Source of the DNA: SHVO01 sp041905795
GTDB taxonomy: Bacteria > Pseudomonadota > Alphaproteobacteria > Rhodospirillales > Rhodospirillaceae
Direction of reading: 5' to 3'
Assembly (NCBI GenBank): GCA_041905795.1
Contig: JAYRKL010000008.1
Location: forward strand, 1 to 64,000
Length of the DNA stretch: 64,000 nucleotides
The first letter of the stretch is position 1. Each line of letters opens with the position of its first letter. The notes below the pieces were generated by a model that was not told where the DNA came from, did not search any database, and saw only the letters and a list, made by a program, of their open reading frames with translations. Both the position numbers and the translations under genes were made by a program. This document shows, in pieces, positions 8,710 to 14,912 of this stretch.

Positions 8710-9249
8710 ATGTCCATCGACGAAACCAAGGCCTTCGTGCCGGTCAATATCGCCGTCATGACGGTGTCGGACACACGCACCGCCGCCGATGACACCTCGG
8801 GCGATATCCTCGCCGAACGCATCACCGGCGCCGGCCACAAGCTCGCCGCGCGCACGATCCTGCGCGACGATGTGCCGTCCATCGTTGCTCAGTTGAAAGC
8901 CTGGATCGCCGACAGGAATATCGATTGTGTCATCACCACGGGCGGCACCGGCGTCACCGGCCGCGACGTGACGCCGGAAGCCTTCGCCCAAGTCGTGGAG
9001 AAAGACATTCCCGGTTTCGGCGAACTGTTCCGCTGGATCAGCCTGAAATCCATCGGCACCTCCACCATCCAGTCGCGTGCCTGCGCCGGCGTGGCTCACG
9101 GCACCTACCTGTTCGCCCTGCCGGGCTCGCGCGGCGCGGTGAAGGACGGCTGGGACGAGATCCTCAAGTTCCAGCTCGATGTCCGCCATACCCCGTGCAA
9201 TTTCGTCGAACTGATGCCAAGGCTGATGGAACATCTGCCTAAAAAATAA
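8710..9249 (+). CDS. moaB: Molybdenum cofactor biosynthesis protein B
   Basis: MoaB/MogA-family molybdopterin adenylyltransferase-type protein, 179 aa. It carries the family motif TTGGTGVTGRDVTPEA near residue 79 and the downstream ALPGSRGAVKDGWDEIL segment. AGGA precedes the ATG by five bases. Its TAA is directly followed by the rnhB ATG, so the two genes are translationally adjacent. The partner genes moaD and moaE lie elsewhere in the window (45 kb) on the other strand. Confidence 0.95.
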   Translation: MSIDETKAFVPVNIAVMTVSDTRTAADDTSGDILAERITGAGHKLAARTILRDDVPSIVAQLKAWIADRNIDCVITTGGTGVTGRDVTPEAFAQVVEKDIPGFGELFRWISLKSIGTSTIQSRACAGVAHGTYLFALPGSRGAVKDGWDEILKFQLDVRHTPCNFVELMPRLMEHLPKK

Positions 9250-9909
9250 ATGCCGACCTTCAAATACGAACGTGCTGTCCTGAAAGACCATCCCGACGCG
9301 GTCATCGCCGGGATCGATGAAGTGGGCTGCGCGCCCCTGGCCGGCCCCGTGGTCGCCGCCGCCGTGATCCTCGACCAGAAGAAGCTGCCCAAGGTGCTCC
9401 GTCAGGGCCTGGACGATTCCAAAAAGCTCTCGCTCGCGCGCCGCGAGGAATACTACGCCCTGCTTCTGTCCTGCGGCGCCGCGGTCTGCGGCGTGGGCCG
9501 CGCCGAAGTGCATGAGATCGACAGCCTCAACATCTATTACGCGTCGCATCTCGCCTGGCGGCGGGCGCTGGACTCGTTGGGGACGGTTCCCACCATGGCG
9601 CTGATCGACGGCAACAAGACGCCGAAAGATTTTCCCTGCGCGGTGCAAACCATCGTGAAGGGCGACGGCAAGTCGCTGTCCATCGCCGCCGCCTCGGTGA
9701 TCGCTAAGGTCACGCGCGACCGCTACATGAAGGAACTGGCGCTCCAGCATCCTGGTTATGGTTGGGAGACCAACGTGGGTTACCCCACCAAGGTCCACCG
9801 CGACGCGCTCATCACGCTGGGGATTACCCCCCACCACCGCCGCTCATTCGGCCTGGTGCGCGAACGTTTGGCCGGCCCCGACGCCGTCCAAATCGACCTT
9901 GCTCTTTAA
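9250..9909 (+). CDS. rnhB: Ribonuclease HII
   Basis: Cleaves the RNA strand of RNA-DNA hybrids and incises at single ribonucleotides in DNA. 219 aa. The active-site motif IAGIDEVGCAPLAGPVV near residue 18 supplies the Asp-Glu pair. LIDGNKTP and SIAAASVIAKVTRDRYM contain the remaining conserved acid and basic residues. The usual motif reads DEVGRGPLAG; the Arg is Cys here, a change seen in other alphaproteobacterial enzymes as far as I recall. It begins immediately after the moaB stop. Confidence 0.95.
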   Translation: MPTFKYERAVLKDHPDAVIAGIDEVGCAPLAGPVVAAAVILDQKKLPKVLRQGLDDSKKLSLARREEYYALLLSCGAAVCGVGRAEVHEIDSLNIYYASHLAWRRALDSLGTVPTMALIDGNKTPKDFPCAVQTIVKGDGKSLSIAAASVIAKVTRDRYMKELALQHPGYGWETNVGYPTKVHRDALITLGITPHHRRSFGLVRERLAGPDAVQIDLAL

Positions 9910-10304
9910 GGGTTGGTCGCGCGTCCAGGCGGCCCGCGCGCAAAGCGCGCCATTCATTTAAGGCCGGCCTCCGGCCGGCGGCCGAAACCACTTTTCCTGA
10001 CGCGCTCCTAAGAAAATTTTCGCAGCCACTAGCTGTTGAGTCTCGCGATTCGCCGGGACTCTATATTTGGGGCCTCAACCAGAATCTCTTTATTATTCTG
10101 TAAAGCTTTGATTCTTATGATTCTTCCCAAGCGAGCCCGCCGCTGTCCTGAGTGATGGCGCATTAGAAAAGCGCAGGCTGCTTTAGAAAATCCTGCCCCA
10201 GCACGGGTTCAACCGGGTTGTAAGGGTGGGGAGGGAAAGAAGCCTCGGTTTCAGGGACGCACAATTCCTGATCCGAGGTTTCCCGACTCAAGGGGAATTT
10301 CGCC
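9910..10304. other. 395-bp intergenic region upstream of ccrM
   Basis: No gene. It starts with two short GC hairpins after rnhB (around GCGCGC at 9935-9950 and the GCCGGCC/GGCCGGC pair at 9962-9980). It then becomes AT-richer and holds six GANTC sites between 10038 and 10123. Downstream is a direct repeat TTAGAAAA at 10163 and 10183, exactly 20 bp apart. A seventh GANTC at 10285 sits just before the AAGGGG Shine-Dalgarno of ccrM. Confidence 0.7.
10038..10123 (+). promoter_or_regulatory. Cluster of six GANTC sites in the ccrM promoter region
   Basis: GANTC occurs at 10038, 10047, 10057, 10082, 10110 and 10119. Random expectation for 86 bp is well below one site. GANTC is the target of CcrM, encoded directly downstream. 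In Caulobacter the ccrM promoter region is known to contain GANTC sites that affect its cell-cycle-timed expression. Autoregulation here is inferred from that parallel. I found no convincing TTAA-N7-TTAA CtrA box. Confidence 0.6.
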
Positions 10305-11435
10305 ATGCCGGCCAAAACGCTGCCCGACAGTGAAACCAAGACGCTCGCGCCGAAGACACTCGCGCTGAAAACCAACGTGATCCATCGCGGCGACTGCATC
10401 GCGCATATGGAAAGCCTGCCCGAAGGCAGCATCGACATGGTGTTCGCCGATCCACCCTATAACTTGCAGCTCGGCGGCGAACTGCACCGCCCGGACAATT
10501 CCCGCGTCGACGGCGTAAACGACGCCTGGGACCGCTTCGACGATCTCGCCGCCTATGACACATTCACCCGCGCCTGGCTCAAGGCCGCGCACCGCGCGCT
10601 GAAAGATACCGGATCGCTGTGGGTGATCGGTTCCTACCACAACATTTTCCGCGTCGGCGCCATTCTGCAGGACCTGGGGTTCTGGGTGCTCAATGACATC
10701 GTCTGGCGCAAGACCAACCCGATGCCCAATTTCCGCGGCACCCGCTTCACCAACGCGCATGAGACGCTCATTTGGTGCGCCAAGTCCAAGGATGCGCGCT
10801 ACACCTTCAACTACGACGCCATGAAGGCCCTGAACGACGGCATCCAGATGCGCAGCGACTGGACTTTGCCGCTGTGCACCGGCGGCGAGCGGCTCAAAGG
10901 CGGCGACGGCAACAAGCTGCATCCCACGCAAAAGCCGGAATCCCTGCTGTTCCGCGTCATCATGTCGGCCACCAAACCCGGCGACGTGGTGCTCGATCCG
11001 TTCTTCGGCACCGGCACCACCGGCGCCGTCGCCAAGATGCTGGGCCGCAAGTACATCGGCATCGACCGCGACCCGAATTATATCGCGGGCGCCCGCGAAC
11101 GTATTTCTCAAGTGAAGGAAGTCGCCAATCCCATGGACCTGATCACGCCCAGCAAGCGCGCTGAACCCCGCATCCCGTTCGGCGCGGTGGTGGAGCGCGG
11201 CCTGCTCACCCCCGGCACCACCTTGTCGGATCCCTCGGGCCGGTTCACCGCCCGCGTGCGCGCCGACGGCACGCTGATCTCGGCAGCCCATAGGGGTTCG
11301 ATCCACCAGGTCGGCGCCGCCGTGCAAGGTGCGCCGGCCTGTAACGGCTGGACCTTCTGGCATGTGAAAATGGGCGAGAGCCTGGTGGCCATCGACGTGC
11401 TGCGCCAGAAAGTGCGCGCCGAACTCGCGAACTGA
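10305..11435 (+). CDS. ccrM: CcrM-type GANTC adenine DNA methyltransferase
   Basis: Orphan N6-adenine methyltransferase, the cell-cycle enzyme that remethylates GANTC after replication. 376 aa, beta-class order: catalytic DPPYNLQLGGEL near residue 47 comes first, and the SAM-binding motif DPFFGTGTTGAVA near residue 229 comes later. TNPMPNFRGTRF and HPTQKPE are typical of CcrM. The C-terminal 90 residues form the usual extra (RAMA-like) domain ending WTFWHVKMGESLVAID. AAGGGG lies 9 bp before the ATG. No restriction endonuclease gene is adjacent, which fits an orphan regulator. A repeat element begins directly after the stop codon. Confidence 0.96.
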   Translation: MPAKTLPDSETKTLAPKTLALKTNVIHRGDCIAHMESLPEGSIDMVFADPPYNLQLGGELHRPDNSRVDGVNDAWDRFDDLAAYDTFTRAWLKAAHRALKDTGSLWVIGSYHNIFRVGAILQDLGFWVLNDIVWRKTNPMPNFRGTRFTNAHETLIWCAKSKDARYTFNYDAMKALNDGIQMRSDWTLPLCTGGERLKGGDGNKLHPTQKPESLLFRVIMSATKPGDVVLDPFFGTGTTGAVAKMLGRKYIGIDRDPNYIAGARERISQVKEVANPMDLITPSKRAEPRIPFGAVVERGLLTPGTTLSDPSGRFTARVRADGTLISAAHRGSIHQVGAAVQGAPACNGWTFWHVKMGESLVAIDVLRQKVRAELAN

Positions 11436-11536
11436 CGGAAAATGCTCTAGATGCCGATTTAGAATTGGCATCTAGCTCTTTGTTTGTCGCATTTTCTGAG
11501 GCGAACCGGTTTCCACTTCGCCGGAAAATACTCTAG
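11436..11536. repeat. Palindromic mosaic repeat, copy 3, with partial copy fused in front
   Basis: The full element spans 11447-11536. Hairpin one pairs CTAGATGCC (11447-11455) with GGCATCTAG (11467-11475). The linker is TTTGTTTGTCGCAT, with one G of the usual GGTCGCAT lost. Hairpin two pairs GCATTTTC..GGCGAA with TTCGCC..GAAAATAC around CCGGTTTCCAC. The first 16 bases after the ccrM stop (CGGAAAATGCTCTAGA) match the right end of another copy, so this is a truncated copy joined to a full one. Confidence 0.85.
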
Positions 11537-11571
11537 GATTCCGGCCGCGAAACATTTTCCGGCCGGGTCCC

Positions 11572-12102
11572 TTGCGCACCATCAGCGACCGCTATCAAAA
11601 GCTGAACTACGAGCTTCATAAAGAGAGTGCCGACTACGGCGGCCATGGCGATAAGAACGCCGCCGCCGTGCTCAATGTCGCGCGCAACATCGGCGCCAAG
11701 AGCATCCTGGACTACGGCTGCGGTAAGGGCCGGCTTGGCGCGGCCTTGCGGCAGCTGTCGCCCGATCTCGACATGCGCGAATACGACCCCTCCGTCCCCG
11801 GCAAGACCAGGCAGCCCGAGCGCGCGGACCTGGTGGTGTGCTGCGATGTCATGGAGCATGTCGAGCCGGAGTATGTAGAAGCGGTGCTGTCCCACCTGCG
11901 TTCGGTCACCGGCCGGATCCTGATGGCGACCTTCGCCACCACGGAATCCACCCAGACCCTGGCCGACGGCCGCAACGCCCACTTGACCGTTCAGCCGGCG
12001 GAGTGGTGGCTGGAAAAGGTCGGCGCGTATTTCGAGCCGGTGGAGCCGCCGTCTCATGACGCCACCGGTTTCGGCCTCATCGCCAAGCCGCGGCCCCAAT
12101 GA
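11572..12102 (+). CDS. Class I SAM-dependent methyltransferase
   Basis: 176 aa, beginning at a TTG codon at 11572 (MRTISDRYQKLNYELH); no better start is visible. The SAM-binding motif LDYGCGKGRLG is near residue 45, and motif II-like DLVVCCDVMEHVEPE follows. The substrate is not predictable, and the family is broad (methyltransferase domain type 11/23). The stop overlaps the next start by four bases (ATGA), so it is cotranslated with the exported protein downstream. Repeat copy 3 ends about 35 bp upstream and probably lies in its leader. Confidence 0.75.
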   Translation: MRTISDRYQKLNYELHKESADYGGHGDKNAAAVLNVARNIGAKSILDYGCGKGRLGAALRQLSPDLDMREYDPSVPGKTRQPERADLVVCCDVMEHVEPEYVEAVLSHLRSVTGRILMATFATTESTQTLADGRNAHLTVQPAEWWLEKVGAYFEPVEPPSHDATGFGLIAKPRPQ

Positions 12103-12548
12103 TGCCGGCGCGCGCGGGCCTTGTGATCTGCGCGGCGCTGCTGATGACGGCGGCGGCCATGGCCGCCCAGCCCGCCAAATCCCAACTCGCCAAATCCAAG
12201 ATCAAACCTAAAACGGTCCCGCGCACCTACGAGTATGACGGGCGCTATTCCGGGGTGATGAAGGTGACGCCGGCGCTGAGCGGCCCCAATTGCCGCGATC
12301 TGCAGGTCGAGAATTTCGTGATCAACGGCGGCGTCATCGTGCCGGACAGCGCCGCCGCGTCCTTGAAGCCGGTGTTCGACGGCGTCGTCACCGACGCCGG
12401 GTTCATCTCCGGCCATGTACGCATCGCGGACTCGGTCGTGACCTTCGAGGGCCGCGCCGAACCGCTCGGCATGGTCAAGGTGATCAGCGGCGGCGTCCTC
12501 GACGACGCCTCCAAGTGCTCGTGGATCGTCAACCTGACGATTGAATAG
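12099..12548 (+). CDS. Exported protein of unknown function
   Basis: 149 aa with a clear Sec signal peptide (LVICAALLMTAAAMAA) cut near residue 23. A basic linker QPAKSQLAKSKIKPK follows, then a compact beta-rich domain of about 110 residues with two cysteines (PNCRD and SKCSW), possibly a disulfide pair. I do not recognise a catalytic motif. It overlaps the upstream methyltransferase gene by four bases. Confidence 0.7.
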   Translation: MMPARAGLVICAALLMTAAAMAAQPAKSQLAKSKIKPKTVPRTYEYDGRYSGVMKVTPALSGPNCRDLQVENFVINGGVIVPDSAAASLKPVFDGVVTDAGFISGHVRIADSVVTFEGRAEPLGMVKVISGGVLDDASKCSWIVNLTIE

Positions 12549-12553
12549 CGCTT

Positions 12554-12573
12554 CTTCGGCCTGACATGCCTAG
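12554..12573. repeat. Remnant of a palindromic repeat end
   Basis: TTCGGCCTGACATGCCTAG at 12555-12573 matches the right end of copies 1 and 7 (TTCGGCCTAACATGCTCTAG) with a few changes. It abuts copy 4 and so makes a row of three elements together with copy 5. Confidence 0.6.
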
Positions 12574-12676
12574 AGCATCGTGCGGAAAAGTGGGTACCGG
12601 TTTTCCGCAGAAACGATGCGACCAAACAATACGTTAGAGTCTCGTGCGTGATTCTTAAATCACGCACGAGACTCTA
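12571..12676. repeat. Palindromic mosaic repeat, copy 4
   Basis: Hairpin with inner arms GCGGAAAA/TTTTCCGC around GTGGGTACCGG and outer arms GCATCGT/ACGATGC, then the linker GACCAAACAATACG. The second hairpin is perfect: a 19-bp stem (12635-12653 with 12658-12676) and a 4-base loop. That hairpin sequence occurs in no other copy in the window. It contains GAGTC, GATTC and GACTC. Confidence 0.88.
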
Positions 12677-12779
12677 GAGCATGTTAGGCCGAAGTGGAAA
12701 CCGGTTCGGCCGCTTAACATGCGACCAAACAAGGACCTAGACTCTGTTTCCGATTCAACGAAGCGGAAACAGAGTCTAG
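12675..12779. repeat. Palindromic mosaic repeat, copy 5
   Basis: It directly follows copy 4, sharing TA at the junction. The sequence order is AGAGCATGTTAGGCCGAA, core GTGGAAACCGG, TTCGGCCGCTTAACATGC, linker GACCAAACAAGGAC, then the 15-bp hairpin arms TAGACTCTGTTTCCG and CGGAAACAGAGTCTA. It is the closest relative of the copy inserted in ispE. It lies between convergent genes and could act as a bidirectional hairpin barrier. Confidence 0.88.
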
Positions 12780-12797
12780 TCGCCGCGAGACTCGAAA

Positions 12798-14909
12798 TCA
12801 GCGGCCCTCGCGCCACCAGGCCAGCATGGCGCCGGCCATGACCAGCAGCAGGATCAAGGCCACCGGCGCCAAGGGGGTCTGGGACAGCCCCGTCACCACA
12901 TACTGATTGTTGGCCTTGAGGCCCAGCCAGGTGGAACCATGGGAGGCGCGGTTCGGTTCCACCCGCCGGACGGCAGGCAGGGACCCGTCCTGCAGCCAAT
13001 ACACCCCGCCGCCGGTGGTCTCCGCCAGCGGCGCCAGTTTGTCGGCGGTGGCGGCGACGTCATAGCTCTCCAGCGGGTTGGGCGTACCGATGGCCGCCAG
13101 CGCCGTGGTCTTGCCGTCGGACAGGTGGTACAGCCCCGACTCATCGATGGGCATGCTGGCCTGGAATTTCCCGCCGGTGGTGGCTTTGGGCAGCACCGAC
13201 TTCTCGGCGCCCGACGGCAGCGTGACCGTCACCGGAACCTCGGCGGCGGTGAGGCTGTGGCGGTTGATGGTCAGCGCGCCGCCCTGGGCGGTGGCGGACA
13301 GGGACTCTTCCTCGAGTTCCGGCTCGCGCATCAGCCAATGGGCGGTGCGGCGCAGCAGTTCGGTTTCCGGGCCGCCGCCTTCGAAGCCCTTGCCCCACAG
13401 CCAGATGGTGTCGCTCAGCAGCAGCGCCACGCGGCCCTTGCCGATGCGGTCCAGGATCAGGAGCGGTTCCTTCTCGAGGCCCTCCATCACCTTCGCGCCC
13501 TTGGGCTTGGCCACTTCCACCTGGCGCAGCCAGCGGCCCCACAGCGGATTCTGCGCGGCGCCCGGCAGAGCCGCATTCTTGGCCAGCGCCCCTTCCAGGT
13601 CCTCGGTCACCGGGTGGCGCAAACCTGATTCGCTCAGTTTGGGACGGAAGGCGCCGGTGTAGATGCGCCCGGTGGGCTCGGCGGGCAGCACCGCCTGCAA
13701 CGGGCCGCCGAACAGCGAATAGCTGTCGGCGTATTCCGGCCCGACCGCCAGCATCACCGCGCCGCCCTGGTTCACGAAGTTGGCGACATTGGCCATGTAC
13801 TGCGCCGGCACCAGGCCGCGCTGGCTGTAGCGGTCGAAGATGATCAGGTTGAACTCGTTGAGCTGGTCCTCGAACAGCTCGCGGATCGGGAAAGCGATCA
13901 GCGAAAGCTCGTTGAGCGGCGTGCCGTCGTCCTTGTTGAGCGGCCGCAAGATGGTGAAATGCACCAGGTCGACGTTGGGATCGGACTTGAGCAGGTTGCG
14001 CCAGGCCCGTTCGCCGACATGGGGCTCGCCCGAGACCAGCAGCACTTTCAAACGATCGCGCACGCCGCTGATGGACACCATGGTGCGGTTGTTGGTGGCC
14101 GAGAGTTCGTTGCCGCCGGAGGCCGCTTCGATCTCGAACACATTGGGGCCGGCGTTCTCGATCGCCAGCGGTACGTCGGTGGTGACGCCAGCGGTCAGGA
14201 AGATCTGGTTGCCGGCGCCGCCGTTGCGCTTGATGGTGACCGGCACGCGCGCCGCCGCGGCCTTGCCGGTGTCGTCGACCCGCAGCTTGACGGTGACGCG
14301 GTTGCCGACCAGTCCGAAATCCGGCGCGCTCTCGACTTTTATACGCCGGTCGTACTCGTTGCGGTCGCCGGTGATCATCACGTGCAGAGGGGCGCCCATG
14401 TAAGGCGCGTGCACGGCGCGGGCCTTGTCGGGGGGCAGCGCGTCATGCACCTCGCCGTCGGTGATCATGACGGCGCCGGCATAGCGGCTGGCGGGGATGT
14501 CCGACAGCGCCGAGGTCAGGGCGCCGAACAGGCGCGTGCCGTCCTGGGTGGCGGTGGACCCGGTTTCGGTCTTGCCGGCGCGGATGGTGCGGACCTCCAC
14601 ATCGGCGTGCTCGGTAAGGCTTTGAGTCAGGGCGGCGACCGCTTTTTCGGTGCGCGCCGTGCGCTCGCCGAGTTTCTGGCTGTCGCTCTCGTCGACCACC
14701 ACCACCGCGATATCTTTCAGAGGATTGCGGGTCTCGCGCACGAACTGCGGGTCGGCCACGGCGATCAGCAAGGCGGCCACGGGCAGCGCGCGCAACAACG
14801 CGCCGCGGGCGCGCCGGAACAGGCCGTAGCCGATCAGGCCAAGGCTCAGGATCGCCAGCAGGGCGATGACGAACGACGGGACCTGTGGGGTGAAGGCGAT
14901 GTTGAGCAT
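12798..14909 (-). CDS. Large membrane protein of the MoxR/Bat-like operon
   Basis: 703 aa. Two hydrophobic segments at the N-terminus (residues about 11-30 and 38-55) and one near the C-terminus (PLAPVALILLLVMAGAMLAWW) enclose a large periplasmic region. The first part of that region resembles a von Willebrand A fold (IAVVVVDESDSQKL and YAGAVMITDGE). A class I glutamine-amidotransferase-like region comes later (LNEFNLIIFDRYSQRG.., FVNQGGAVMLAVGPEY). No catalytic triad is evident. It is the last gene of a four-gene operon; the start is 4 bp from the previous stop. Confidence 0.8.
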   Translation of the reverse strand: MLNIAFTPQVPSFVIALLAILSLGLIGYGLFRRARGALLRALPVAALLIAVADPQFVRETRNPLKDIAVVVVDESDSQKLGERTARTEKAVAALTQSLTEHADVEVRTIRAGKTETGSTATQDGTRLFGALTSALSDIPASRYAGAVMITDGEVHDALPPDKARAVHAPYMGAPLHVMITGDRNEYDRRIKVESAPDFGLVGNRVTVKLRVDDTGKAAAARVPVTIKRNGGAGNQIFLTAGVTTDVPLAIENAGPNVFEIEAASGGNELSATNNRTMVSISGVRDRLKVLLVSGEPHVGERAWRNLLKSDPNVDLVHFTILRPLNKDDGTPLNELSLIAFPIRELFEDQLNEFNLIIFDRYSQRGLVPAQYMANVANFVNQGGAVMLAVGPEYADSYSLFGGPLQAVLPAEPTGRIYTGAFRPKLSESGLRHPVTEDLEGALAKNAALPGAAQNPLWGRWLRQVEVAKPKGAKVMEGLEKEPLLILDRIGKGRVALLLSDTIWLWGKGFEGGGPETELLRRTAHWLMREPELEEESLSATAQGGALTINRHSLTAAEVPVTVTLPSGAEKSVLPKATTGGKFQASMPIDESGLYHLSDGKTTALAAIGTPNPLESYDVAATADKLAPLAETTGGGVYWLQDGSLPAVRRVEPNRASHGSTWLGLKANNQYVVTGLSQTPLAPVALILLLVMAGAMLAWWREGR

Positions 14910-14912
14910 GCG

